Part shown: piece by piece, positions 48,445 to 59,765 of the stretch
Layout: each line of letters opens with the position of its first letter
Position numbering within the stretch: the first letter of the stretch is position 1
Assembly (NCBI GenBank): GCA_039619475.1
Contig: CM077115.1
Location: 595,969,643 to 596,033,642, forward strand
Length of the DNA: 64,000 bases
Origin: Icerya purchasi
Taxonomy: Eukaryota; Arthropoda; Insecta; Hemiptera; Monophlebidae
Direction: 5' to 3'
Position numbers and translations under genes: made by a program
Notes under the pieces: generated by a model
The model's input: only the letters and a program-made list of their open reading frames with translations
Databases searched by the model: none
Told to the model about the DNA's origin: nothing

Positions 48445-50440
48445 ATGTCCGAGATTATTTGTCAAAAGGTATATTATATTGTCTCTGGTCCTCTAAATAA
48501 TGATGGGGAAAAGCTGATAGCTTTAAAAGAGCCTCGGAACCTATCGGATCCTTTCAGGGTTCACTGGAACAAAAGGAACTTTTTTCTTTTCAACGCCGTT
48601 GAACTGCGAAGAGTACTCATAGCTTGTGTACTCACAAACGTCATGCAGGGAGCAGTTTGCAAACTATGTGTTCTACTTGGAGCAGCGTAAGACGGACGTA
48701 ATTATCAAGATCTTGGAGTCCAATAGGTACTAACCGGAAAAACGCTCTAGAGAACTTTAATCATCACGCTAATAATAAATAGCGCAAATCCGCTTTAGAG
48801 CAAGCGCAGAAAACTTTGTGTAAAGTTCGCGAAAAGAAAATCTATCGACTTGGAGGAGTCCATAAATCTGGAAGGTCGTAAAATTGCTGAAGATAACCGC
48901 GAGAAATTAAAAGCTATTGTAGAAACAGCTTTTTTTGTGCAGAAGACAGGAAATGGTCCTAAAAGGAGGAAGCCCCATAATTATGAAGTTGGAGTAAACG
49001 AACCTGCGTTCAGAATGAAGGGCAATTTTCAAGTACTTCTCCGTTTTCATGGTCGATCTAGTGATGAAGCACTTAAGAGTGTCATTTACTTGCACATTTA
49101 GAATGAAGTAATCGAACTATGCGGTTATGGTATTCAAACGCAAGTACTTAAAAGGTCATAGAGGCTGGTTTTTTTTTTATTGTATCAGCAGACAACTCAA
49201 AACACATATTCCGGCAATAACTACTAGCGTTATGTTTACGCAAACTGCTCACTTGAAAGATCAGTTATCTGGGAGGATTTTCATGAATATAACGTAGAAG
49301 ACGTTTCAGTTCAAGCATTAGCAAGGACAATTGTAACGCATCTCTTATCCTGTAACTTGGATATAGATAAATTCATTAGGCACGTGTACTGAGCGGCCGA
49401 TTAGGAGGCGTGAGAACAATATAATCGTAGGAAAATGCCCAAGAACGTAATTCGTTCGCTGTATAGTTCACACTCTCAATTTAGTTCTAGCACATTCATA
49501 TGGGATACCTATGATTCGCAACTGTATAGAGATCATAAAAAGTGCAATAAAAACTTTTTTCAGCAATCTTCACTTCGAGACAATCTTTTGAAGAAAATTA
49601 CTGATCAGTTTAACTCATCTCATTCAACATTTATCTCTTTCTTTGTGAGATGCGGTGGGTCGAAAAGCCTGTAGAACGGTTTGCACAAATTCTTCCTGTA
49701 ATACGCGTAAACAAGTTGCTAGTAGGAATGTCGCCACTCAAGCATATGCAAACCGCCATAGAAAATAACTAGTTTGTTGTGTCGCCAGTTATATACTGAG
49801 AACAATTTTCTCATACACAACAAACCTTAAATAAGCAATGCAAACAATTAATACTGATTTTATCAACACTTGCAGTTGTGCGAAAAAAACTACAAACACG
49901 ACATTAAAAGATATTTCGAATGATAGTCAATTCTCAGCCCTTTTCGAACGAGCAAAACAGATGAGTTCTAATGATATAGGTGTTCCAAAAACGAACAGAA
50001 AGCAAACCCAGTAGTGTACCAGGAGGTACTGCCAAAATATATTACCGCCGAAATGTATTTTACCCCTTGTTGACCATGTCATTACAGAACTCGATGTCCG
50101 CTTTAAATCACATGAAGAAACGATCGAAGGGATTATTCAAATGCTTCTCTACCTGCGAAGACAAGTAATCAAAAAAAAAAAAAAAAACTGCAAAAAAATA
50201 GCGTAAACATTTCTTAGTGAAAATAAAGACATGATATTTCTCAGTGAATATAAGATATCGCGCAATCACTGGAAATCTAGTACGCGAAAACCTGCCACTG
50301 CAGTAGAATCTATTGACCACTGTAATGAACAGTTTTCCTCTTTGATAAAAAAAAGTTTTTATTTTTATTTTTTTGGGGACGCCGAAAATTCAAAAATGTT
50401 TTTTCACTCTAAAGAGGTTTTATTAGGAATCAAATAGGCG
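48445..50440 (+). pseudogene. Decayed hAT transposase (ZMYM1/DUF4371-like)
   Basis: Scattered pieces, in order but in several frames, match the ZMYM1-like hAT transposases. AVCKLCVLLGA (about 48650) is part of the zinc-finger-like N-terminus. KGNFQVLLRFHGRSSDEALK (about 49018-49077) is the characteristic GNF-x-x-LL-x-F block, and NEVIELCGYGI the following (QNE-x-I-x-x-CG) block. FFIVSADNSKH holds the D of the DE-T-D motif. WEDFHEYNVEDVSVQALART (about 49270) is the RE-x-F-x-x-x-V segment. NVFYPLLTMSLQNSMSALNH (about 50064) is the Y-x-P-x-LD segment, and AVESIDHCNEQFSSLI (about 50302) the start of the C-terminal dimerisation region. Many stops and frameshifts make it non-functional. It lies inside the intron of the NTR-type gene, on the opposite strand. 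The ends and target duplication were not found. Confidence 0.8.
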
Positions 50441-52929
50441 ACAATAAAGCACCGGGTCTTTCTTTTATGAGCGTTCACCACGACCCCGGCGGTAAAACTG
50501 AATTCCAAAGAAATTGTAAATAAGTCGGCAATAGGATGTAAACGACTCAATTTTAAAGTTTAAATTACATTCTTAATATATTATTATAATAATATTATTG
50601 TATAAAATATAAGCTAAGAATGAAATAATATTGTATTGTTTAATATAATAAATAATAATACAATAATATAAAGTGACCTACTGTTTTATTTTACTTAAAA
50701 TAAAATTATGAAAATTTCACATTTGAACTCTATTGAAAAGCTATATATATCTATATATATATACGTTCCTGTTATAAATGAATATGGAATCAATATAACG
50801 TGGTGCTAGTACAAATGATATGTGTGCCTTTCACACGTAGATTAGCTGACTTTAAAGAAAATATAAGTCAAAAATTCAGGCTGCAAATGGTTGTAAAAAA
50901 TACGGTATGTTGAATTTATAGAAAACAAACTGTCAATCAGGCAAGACTAAATATAGTTTAGCGAAGGAAATTTCTGTTAAGCTGTGCACTGTTTACCCCC
51001 CCCCCCCATCTATACAAAAAATAGTCGGTTTTTTTTGTTTGTTTTTTTTTCGGCTCGTCAATCAAGGGGACCTTTATACAGAAACAATTAGAAAGGGAAT
51101 ATAATATCTTGATTCAGCATCAGATGTTGTTAATAGGAAGGAATAAACAGTGGGACCGATGTATGGAAAAGAAAAAGATAGAATATAGGAAGCGCAATGT
51201 GGAGTAGGAATGCCAAGTCAATATAAAGTAGAGCGCTTAAAAAAAAGGAGATCAGCACTTAATAAACACGTGATCAGCGTCGCAAACACGCTATTCGTTT
51301 GAGTAGTGAAAACAATACGGAGAGGAAACTAACGAAAATCGAAAACGGGAGGAAGATAATAGAGTATGGCTTAAGAACGGAGCTGAATAATGGAGACAAC
51401 AACAGAACGACGAAGTGAAAAATATTCTATACTACGTAAATAATATTTCTCTTCAACTTTATTCCATTGTTAAGGCGAATAAAAATTCTTTCATTTCGAA
51501 AAATATTTTAAACTCACCAAAATGTGGCAATGCCTATAATCAGACTCGTCATCAGAATTAATACTCGACAGAAGTTAATCCGTAATTGTGGCCTAGATGC
51601 TGATCCTTTAAATAGGTTTGTTCAGGATTAAAAAAAAAAAAAAAGGCTAACGAGAACCCTACGAGAGTACTGCTTATCTTACAATATCAGATAATCCAAA
51701 AATTCACTACTGAAATTAGCAACTTCAAGATTTTTTTGCAAACTCCCTTACAGAATTAATAATACACGAGGAAGTATAGATCTTCAAATTTCTTATAACA
51801 TTTCATTAATTATAGCGTAATTTTTTTTTTTTTATTTATTCTGTAAAAGATTACCGGAAATGTTTGAACTCCGATATCTTATAATCAAATTTTGGAAAGT
51901 GTGACTTCCTGTTTTTGTTTGAACTTTTGCCAAATTAAACCAATATTGAAAACTGAGGGCTTCGCGTAAAGTTTTATCGATGAATTTTCTTCTTAATCAC
52001 TAGTCACTGGAAAGAGGGCACGGTAACAATGCTTCAATTTATACTGTTATACAGGCAATTAGTTTTCAGGGTAGTTCTATATACAGCGTGAGTATATGTG
52101 CAGACGACCGATCTTTTGCAATCGTTGTTTGCCTTGTGAATTAGTTTTTAAATGTACGTAAGAGTAATATTCAAATTGGTTCATTCGATGCTTTGAATAA
52201 GGTTTTGTGTATTGTTAAATTGTATCCTCCCCCTCCAAAAAAAAAAAAAAAAAAAATAATGTTCTTTTTATCGTATAAAAAAAATCACAACTTCTGTTAA
52301 TTTTGCTGTGTTTCATTAGAGTTTATAAGTTAAACTAAACTAGTAACTGATATAAATTTTAAATCGAGTGAAAAATAAAATGATAACGTAAATTCCAAAA
52401 AAAATTTGAATAACATAAAACGCAACTAAACATTTAAACTTTAAAAATTTTTGAATTAAAAAATACCTGAACGCGTTCTCTAAGGAAACTCGCTCACGAT
52501 GCAAGCGAAACATTATTTTTCCTAGCTCACACCTTTCTTTCAACTGCTTCAACTTTTAGTTGTCGCTTTAGCGGACACGTTGTATTTAAATAAACAGTGT
52601 GATTTTCGAAAAGTCCACATTTCACATTCCTCGTTGCAATGGACAACGGACGCCGCCCCTTGAACTGATTCTGTTTTGTCGCAAAATAAATGCAGCCTAA
52701 ATGTGTTTATGAATCTGAAAGATTATATTAGATGTCAAGACTTGCAGGTGATAGGAAGAAAACAGCGACATTTGCCGAAGATGTGTTGCACGGAAATTTC
52801 AAGAACAACGAGGTTTAGATTAGCAGAAACTGAAAAATATACTCGAGAAAGTATTTACAATATCAGATTTCGGAAAAGAGAAAGTGTTAAAATAGCCGCC
52901 TACATTCGATCTCTCTTGATGTACGTGTA
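50441..52929 (-). other. Intron of the NTR-type gene, middle
   Basis: Mostly featureless, with a C-run at 50996-51007 and long A-runs near 51630 and 52239-52257. A short frame at 52471-52557 on - has splice-like borders but does not fit the phases of the flanking exons. Confidence 0.45.
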
Positions 52930-53570
52930 GTCATGGGATTAGAAATGTACTAAAAATAATAAGACGAGAAATCAAGGAAAGGAAATTACTAAGGAAAATT
53001 TTTGGCCCAGTTAAGGAAAACAACATCTACAGGAGAAGACACAACACGGTGAACTATACACTAATGATGAAAATATAGAAAAAGGAAAATTGGTTTTTAT
53101 GGACATATCGTGAGAATGAACAACACAAAACTGAGTAACGGAATATTTTCTTATATACGAAACCAAAAAGCAAAATGGAATTGGTTCTCAAAGAAACAGA
53201 GCGGGACATGCAGGAAGTGCAAATCACAGTTGAAGATATTCATAACCGGGTTTAGTTAAGAGATTTAATAGGAGGAAAGCAATTTAAAGAAAAACCGAAA
53301 ATACGAAAGTGTACATCATGAACGCTGGAAAGAAAGAAAAACCATAGTGAACGAATGAAGGAATATTAGGCGAAAAGAAAGGACGGCAACTGAAATTATG
53401 TGGTCCATAGTTGGCCGAAACGAGAAGAAGAAGAAGAAGAAAAACGTACCGAACCGGTTAGAAAGAGGCAAAAATATTACGCCAAAAACAAGGGAAGAAA
53501 AACAGATAAATAAAGAAATTAAACATAGAAAACAAATAGCAGGAAAAATAAATATTGAGCGACAAATCAT
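52930..53570 (+). mobile_element. RTE-type retrotransposon C-terminal relic
   Basis: Motifs of the C-terminal end of RTE-type ORF2 appear across frames: KIFGPVKENNIYRRRHN (about 52995-53045), KIGFYGHIVRMNNTKLSNGI (about 53085-53145), then a NQKAKWNW block, and FKEKPKIRK followed by ERKKNHSERMKEY (about 53284-53365). The remembered family pattern is RKI-x-GP-x-KENG-x-YR-x-R, LR(W/F)-x-GHV-x-RM and KEKPKRK...TEERK-x-x-HS-x-RMKEYW, so identification is good. The polymerase palm is absent, so it is 5'-truncated or eroded. It lies in the NTR-gene intron on the opposite strand. A (GAA)n stretch near 53424-53441 lies within it. Confidence 0.75.
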
Positions 53571-54288
53571 ATAACACTTTGAAGAAGTTCATTCAGGATG
53601 GCGGACTGTTGGGTGGTCTTTAGGGTAGCCTGGGCAGTAGTTAAAAACGGTATTTCATTAAAAAAAAAAAAAAAAAAAAGCAGGAAATATAGGCGAAACT
53701 AACATTTTCTTATCGGCATTTAGCGGATAAGAAAGGAAAACAATCGGAATAGGTGAATACTTATAAAAAAAGAAGGAATCTGCTCGATATCGTGAAAGAC
53801 ATTCGCTTCCTGTCTAATCTGCTGAAGAAAGAAGCCCTAACCGAGATGGGAAGTTAAATTAATTCTTCATACGGTACAGCGGACAATACCAGCAACTCTA
53901 AACGGTGTCTCCAGCCCTTCAAACTGAAAATCTGGAGTTACCGAGAAAAAAGACCAATCACGTGTACGTGCTAAAAAATTTTTATAAAATTTACAGCCGT
54001 TACTCGGAAAAAAAAGTCGGTATCTTCAGCTGAGATTTAACTTTTGTACACTTCTGGAAATCCCCTCTCCATAAAAAAATCCAATTAGAACAGTCACTTT
54101 AACAATTATTTTAGAGTTTTTAAATGTTTCGTTGCGCTTTATCAAGGTTTTGTTTACTATCAAAATTAACTACAGACAATATCATTCTTTGTAAAGTCCC
54201 AAAAACGAATTGATATTTTAAAAAAGAATCGATATTTTAAAAAATAATTGATATTTAATTATCGAGCGGCCCCTTACCGATTTCTTAC
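53571..54288 (-). other. Intron of the NTR-type gene, 5' part
   Basis: Begins with the strong donor GTAAGA at 54288 (read on -). Contains an A-run near 53661-53679. No element recognised. Confidence 0.5.
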
Positions 54289-54521
54289 CTTAGAATGTTT
54301 CGTTAACCACGGAGTGATCAGGACTGGAGTAAATATTTCATCGCGGAAACTTCCAATTATAAAATAAACGCTATGGCTTGTGTTCAATTTAGCTTCGCAA
54401 CACTTTTCCGGAGACTCGAATGAAAATATTTCGTTCATTGTTATATTCGAACCTTTGAACACTTTCACCTTCTTGAAAATATAACGATTAGGCAGCACCG
54501 TTTTCAGCTTAGCTCGCAATG
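54289..54521 (-). CDS. NTR-domain protein, penultimate exon
   Basis: 233 bp: two bases of a split codon plus 77 codons, phase 0 exit at TCTAAG|GTAAGA. It encodes LRAKLKTVLPN, then YIFKKVKVFKGSNITM, ESPEKCCEAKLNTSHSVYFI and IGSFRDEIFTPVLITPWLTK. This follows the pattern of an NTR module: a (V/L)RAK(V/L) strand, a (I/F)-x-x-(I/V)-K-V-(F/Y)KG strand, Cys before a polar turn, and (Y/F)-(L/F)-I-x-G. That is the arrangement in TIMPs, netrins, PCOLCE and frizzled-related proteins, and it looks closest to me to a TIMP-like NTR. The N-terminal CxC expected for a TIMP would be in the missing upstream exon, so inhibitor function cannot be judged. The acceptor has an uninterrupted run of about 20 T residues before AG. 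Confidence 0.6.
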
Positions 54522-55634
54522 CTAAAAAAAAAAAAAAAAAAAATCACGTAAGTATCGTAAATTAAATAAAGTAACGGAATAATTTTTTGTTTATCGTCTT
54601 GTTATTTTTTTCCTTCCGATTATCTGCTCGCTGCCGTGTATAATTCTGTCTGGGTCATTATGGCTTGACAATAGAATGTGTCTAAAATGTTGCCGGCATT
54701 AAGGAAAGTTAGAACCGACCGAACTTGTTCCGGGGCTGATTGGCCGAGAAAATTTATAGGGGGTGTTCGTCTTTAATTCTACTAAAAGGAATGCGTTGTT
54801 TTTTTTGTGGATGGTAGGAATGTAGACCTCAACTCAATCTATGGATGGTAGGAATGTAGACCTCAACTCAATCTGTTGAGGGCGGAAAATTATTTTTTTT
54901 GACACATCGGTGGCTACAATTTGATGGACCTTAGAAAGGTCGCTTACTGAAACGGGATGAAATCCAAAGCTCTCTTTCGTACATTCTTATGAGTTCTGAT
55001 GGTCGGGCATTTGATAGCGCGCGAAAACTTAGAATTTATCTTAATAATTATATAATTCTTTCTTTCTTTCTATATGCAACTTGGTATCGGTAATCGATAC
55101 GATATCATCACGTTTTAATTACAGATATTTTTAATATCGGCTAATTAAGAATGTTAATTAACCGAAGAAGTTAAAAGAAAAAATATTACGTTGTTTTTTT
55201 TCTTTTCTGCTTATTTTAATTAATTGCCGCGTATACGTTTTACTTTTAACATTGGAATTTATTTATTTATTATTGAATTATTAATTATTTTCTCGGCCTA
55301 GTACGGAAAAGTTTGATTTACTTTATAAAATTGAGAAAATATCTGAAAAGGAACTTATTTCGTATGGTATTTTTCACACTTGTAATTGTTATATATAATT
55401 ATAGTGAAAGATATATTTGTTCTATATTAGCTGAATTTTTTAATTAATTAATTTCTTTTTCTGTGCCGTTTGTCATCTCTACACTGAGAAGCAAAAAAAA
55501 AGGGGGAAAAAGCCGTCGGTTAAATTTCGATTCGGTCAGATACTGATAATATGTAAAGGGGAACTAGTAGCTGGAATGACAAAAGACACGCAGCAGAATA
55601 TCCTAACGAGACATCTTAAAAAAAAAAAAATGTA
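54522..55634. other. Upstream intron or intergenic DNA
   Basis: Contains the 34-bp duplication at 54808-54874 and an A+T-rich remainder. The upstream exon of the NTR-type gene is not recognised here. Confidence 0.45.
54808..54874. repeat. 34-bp tandem duplication, two copies
   Basis: The unit beginning TGGATGGTAGGAATGTAGAC and ending CTCAACTCAATCT occurs at 54808-54840 and 54842-54874 without a mismatch, period 34 bp. No role is visible. The absence of differences implies a recent duplication. Confidence 0.9.
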
Positions 55635-55870
55635 AAGTGAATCCCATATCCTTAATAAGGTATCATGGATTGTGAAATTAAACTTTTCATAATGTACTAA
55701 GAAGCCCAACGGCACTAATAAGAATATTATGGCCAGTTCCTTTCTACTTTTGGATTATCCGCCTTTACTTTCCCCCAGATAATTCTCGGGTATAACCATG
55801 ATTCAATTTCAGATTGAGTATAAAACTGATACCGATTCGGATCTGGAACAAGACAAGGAGATATCTTCTC
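55635..55870 (-). repeat. SINE family 1, copy 3 (body only)
   Basis: On the + strand it shares GGATTGTGAAATTA, TTTTCATAATGTACTAAG, the GGCACTAATAAGAATATTATGG region, CCAGTTCCTTTCTACTTTTG and ATTCAATTTCAGATTGAGTA with copies 1 and 2. The tRNA-like head is missing or unrecognisable. The open frame on the - strand is incidental. Confidence 0.6.
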
Positions 55871-55929
55871 AACGGATGAAAATATGGAGCAGAACTCTCG
55901 ACGGAAAGGGATAAACATTTAGATAAGTT

Positions 55930-56100
55930 GTGATCAGCGTTTTGCAGATGACATTGCTTAATTCAGATTACACAGAGACACGAAATTACAGGATGGAATT
56001 TTTTAAACATGAGCAAGGGAATGTATCAACCCGCGCCAAAGAATCTGCCGTCGCATTACCCTCAATGACGCCGTGGCTGTAAACCGATGGCAAATCATAA
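55930..56100 (+). pseudogene. Possible RTE reverse transcriptase scrap
   Basis: The + strand reads QRFADDIA followed by a stop and a charged stretch. FADDIA is the usual form of the catalytic YADD-type box in RTE elements ((R/L)RFADDI(A/V)). Only about 50 codons around it are readable and no other RT block is nearby, so this may be a small fragment or a coincidence. Confidence 0.35.
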
Positions 56101-56651
56101 GGGGAAAAAATGGATAAGACAGCGTATGCGAAGAGTGATAAATTCGGATAATAAGAGATCAGGAAGCAGGGGGTTAGTAAATCGCTCGAAGGGCACTCAT
56201 GGAGTCAAAAATGATTAAATAATTAGAAAATAGGCAACTAGAGGATGTGAAAATAATGGAACAAGAAAGAAAACGAAAAATCACCGTAAAAAGTTAGAAT
56301 CCGAAGGTGCTTAACGAAATGTTACAATTTTCAATATTTATATTCGTATAAAAAAAAAAAAAATTCTATTGCAAAATTCATATGGCAACTTTTTTACTTT
56401 TTGTTTGCTTTACATATTTTTTTTCCTTGTGTTCTTATTCCTCATCCTAATTTGCAACGTTTTCTATTTTAGAATTTTTGTCAAAATTTTTTTTTCTCTT
56501 TATCTAACGCTCTCTGCGTTGAATGTGTAATTTTTTTGAGTATTTACGGGCTATTTTTATCTTTTTCCCGTTCATTTTTCTTTATTTTTATATTATCCGT
56601 TTATTATAATAATATTTAGAATAAGAAATGTAACGAGTCGTTTAATTTTAG
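56101..56651. other. A+T-rich DNA
   Basis: A 12-bp A-run near 56350 and T-rich sequence before the candidate exon at 56652. Nothing else recognised. Confidence 0.45.
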
Positions 56652-56756
56652 AAATTACACGACACGGAAAGTCATCAAAGGCGTCCTATTGTTCGCGATA
56701 ATACCGTACGTAAAAGGTTTCGAGTCTTCAAACATCTTGGTTTTTCTTGCATGCAG
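56652..56756 (+). CDS. Candidate orphan exon, unknown protein
   Basis: 105 bp open in one phase (35 codons, phase 0 at both ends) between an acceptor-like TCGTTTAATTTTAG and a strong donor, ATGCAG|GTAAGA. It encodes a Lys/Arg-rich peptide (RRPIVRDNTVRKRFRVFKHL and flanks) with no recognised domain. Base composition is more balanced than its surroundings. No partner exon on the + strand was found, so it could belong to a gene whose other exons lie elsewhere, or be chance. Confidence 0.25.
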
Positions 56757-58085
56757 GTAAGATTTTACTTTTTCGGCATTGCAAGCTGTTACGTTCAACT
56801 GTGTGCACGTGCGTTAGCGCGACAGAGATATCGCAGTAGCTAATTACATTTCCGATTGGCTTTTATAGTCCGAGAGCTGTCAGCAAATTTAGGTAGGTAT
56901 TTGAAGCACTTCGAAAACTTGTTCAATACGTCCTTCAGTAATATCTAAATGCGAAAAGACAGACCTGGCTGAAGGGTTAGGGGTCTTAAGCAACCCTTAA
57001 ATTTTTAAAGAAGGGAAAATTTTTTTGCAAAAATGTTTTTGAGGCACTTTGGAATTTTAACGTGTAAAAATTTCGAATTTGGAGAGTTAAAAAATCAAAA
57101 AGCCAGATCATTTACCCGGAACAAAAGTGTTGCCAAGTGCTGCAAAATTACGTTTTAAAAAGGTCGAAAAAATGCACTTGAGGCACGATGAAATTTTTAC
57201 AGGATAACAATATATTCGTGGCTAAAAATAAATATTTACAAAAAGACAGGTCGTTTCGGTGGGACATTTTACCTGCCACAGGGGTGCACACTAAAGTCGC
57301 ATTATGAGATGCTAACGTTATTTTCTAAAGGTGAACAATTTTAAGTCTATTAATATATAGCGATGAGTGAATAGCAGCATCAGTTGGTTTTCTTTTTAGT
57401 CTCGCGTTCAAATCAAGCTGCTAGAGGATATCAGTGTCACTCTGAGTTCAAAAATCTAGCAGACAGCGAGTTAATTATTAATCGTTGCGTGCAAAGATAC
57501 TACACGATACCAACACGAAATAGTGTAAAAACATTTGTACTGCATTTATGTAACGATTTTAAAAATCAAAAATACCTAGAAGCCTCTAAGTTGTAGAGTC
57601 TTCCATACATCCGTATTTCATAGAAGATTAATCATAAGTCGCTATAATAACAATATGAATATGCAGGAGGTCGCGATGCTTGAACCAATACGACCGATTA
57701 ATGTCTGTATTGAGTATCAGTGTTGCAGGTTAACATTCATTTTTCCCTTTTGGTCGGACTTCGAACGAAGAAAAATTCTTGTTAGATAACGCAGATAATT
57801 TCGAAATGTAATTGCAACGGCCAGCACTGCAGAAGAACTAATCAAGAAGATTAAATAGATATTCACGAGCTAATGCGGAAGTCTTTCCCTTTGAACACTG
57901 ATACGATGAATTATCTGGAATAACCTGTAACAACTCCATCTTGTATCCGGAACATCACGCGCGTTGCTTCCCGATTCGCATACACTTAGAAATGTTATCA
58001 ATCTGTAATTTGTTTTAATCTGAAAAAAAAAAAAAAAATGTCCTCTAGTCTGAACGCATTCTTCTCTTAACGCACAATACATATA
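56757..58085. other. DNA without recognised gene
   Basis: Moderately A+T-rich. An open frame at 57384-57596 (+) has normal-looking composition (ending NQKYLEASKL) but no family I recognise and no supporting splice sites. Confidence 0.45.
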
Positions 58086-58299
58086 CAGGGTGCGGCGACA
58101 GCATAATTTCCTTTTTTAAAATGCGACACTTTTTATCTACTAAATTTTGTTAAAGAGAAATAGACCGCATTGGCAATATGTATGCTTCTTGCCTTTTCTG
58201 TTATTATTTCGATTTTCTGCTTTATTATTTCTCCTTAACAAAATTTAGTGGAAAAAAAGTGGCGCATTTTAAAGAAGGAACTTATGCTGCCACATCCTG
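58086..58299. mobile_element. Mariner-type fold-back miniature element
   Basis: A 214-bp element that is mostly one large inverted repeat. The left end starts CAGGGTGCGGCGACAGCATA, and the right end read inward starts CAGGATGTGGCAGCATAAGT. The arms continue for about 65-70 bp through TTTAAAATGCG, CACTTTTT and ACTAAATTTTGTTAA, with a loop of about 75 bp. TA dinucleotides flank it (58084-58085 and 58300-58301), the target duplication of Tc1/mariner elements. The CAGGGTG end is also mariner-like. RNA from either strand would fold into a long hairpin. Confidence 0.8.
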
Positions 58300-59309
58300 T
58301 ATTAAACTATCTTCTATGATTCGTAAATTTTAACTGTTTGAGAACTAATTTTGTTTTTTATGTCGAAATTTTAACCAATGCGAAGAAATCGCCAATAAAC
58401 CGGCTTCAGCGATTATCTTTTAAACGTACATCTGATATATAGATCTTCAGAACGTTTAAATATCGCGCAATATTTTTCCATCAGATTTGGTTTCCGTTAA
58501 TGGTCTCGGTGGTGTAAATCGTCGCGTCTTATGACACGGGGCAAAAGAAATCTCGGCCTTTGTAATCTATGAAAAAGTGGATTTGATATTTTAAAATATT
58601 AGATAAAAAATATCTATTTCTGCTGTTCTGTCGAACAAATAGTAAATTTAAAGTAAAATTATAGCACAGAAAATACATATAAATTCACAACGTTATATAT
58701 ATGGAATATTCAAAAGTATTAACTACACGTGTATTTTTAATTTCCAGATCACGTAGCCTATCCTATACAAGTTCTAAAATTGTTTTTTTTCTTTAACTTT
58801 TTCCTGCAGTTTCGTCGTATTTAGAAGCACCTTATATGGAACACTTGTGATTTATGATAAATTAGGACAAAGTATAACCAAAATTCTTGACTAATTAAGC
58901 CGAAATTATTTTAAATTGTAAATGTATTAAAATTGTTATTATATAAATTAAAGTAAATAAAATGTAATTAAGGTAATTTTCCATTTTTTTTTCCTCTTTT
59001 TTTTTTTTATTTTCTTTCTGTCTTGAATAATAATGAATAGTTTTTTGTTTTTTTTTATTATTCATAAAGTGAACGGTATATTAAAAATATTACCGATTCA
59101 GCTTTTAAATAATTAGACAATTTTTTTTAACGATTATAATTAAATGAAAAATTTCATTAAAAGGATTTGGACACTTTTTTTTTCCCGTTTTTAGCCTAAC
59201 TACAAAAAATATAGATTGTTTCTTTTTTGTAATATAATGATAGAAAGAAATGCGCAAGCACAGAAACTATTCGCCAAACTATTTACGGAAACTCTATTCG
59301 AATAAAATT
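58300..59309. other. A+T-rich DNA
   Basis: About 1 kb with several T-runs (58979-59010, 59041-59055). No gene or element recognised. Confidence 0.5.
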
Positions 59310-59765
59310 AACATTACTACTCGGGAATACCAGGGAATGAACAGGTGAACGTAATGGCACAGTCAGCACTACGTGCTCCGCAGAACAGATATTCACCTAT
59401 CCCTTCATCCGCGGCACAATTCTTTTTAGCGAAAAGCAAACAAGAATGGAAGGAACAATGGACCGCTTGTCAGACTTTTTTGTGTTCCAAGGAAAGTTAA
59501 CGACCGAGCCATGGTGGCCCCCAATGAATTGTCCTCGCAGAGGCTTCAGTGTAATCAGCCGACTGCGAACAGGTCATACCGCAATCTCTCACGACCATCC
59601 TCTAAGTGGTTCATCATTTTCTCCAACACAATGCCCTTTCTCTATGGAAAGTTTCATCCCAACCGTTCAACACATATTAATAGAATGCACAGTATTCATA
59701 TCAACACGGATGCTCCTATCCTTTTAAAACACTCCCCGATATACTATCAAACTCCCAAACGGCAA
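59310..59765 (+). pseudogene. Non-LTR retrotransposon RNase H C-terminal fragment
   Basis: The + strand reads GIPGNEQVNVMAQSALRAPQ (end of an RNase H domain, where H-x-GI-x-GNE-x-VD-x-LA is conserved; here the usual Asp is Asn), then SSAAQFFLAKSKQEWKEQW. After a frame change it reads VISRLRTGHTAISHDHPLSG and, further on, QHILIECTVF, the characteristic SRLR-x-GHT and HIL-x-EC blocks of Jockey/I-superfamily ORF2 C-termini. The RT region is missing. It is a different lineage from the element at 15-18.7 kb, judging by these motifs. Confidence 0.75.

Noticed and set aside
48850..49101. Free-standing small gene of 83 codons
   Set aside because: The GNFQVLLRFHGRSSDEALK block shows it is part of the decayed hAT transposase.
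52471..52557. - strand segment encoding LKQLKERCELGKIMFRLHRE with splice-like borders
   Set aside because: It would enter at phase 0 and leave at phase 2, which breaks the frame of the last NTR exon, and it matches nothing known to me.
57384..57596. 70-codon frame with normal composition
   Set aside because: No known domain, splice signal or conservation evidence; could be an unrecognised transposon scrap.
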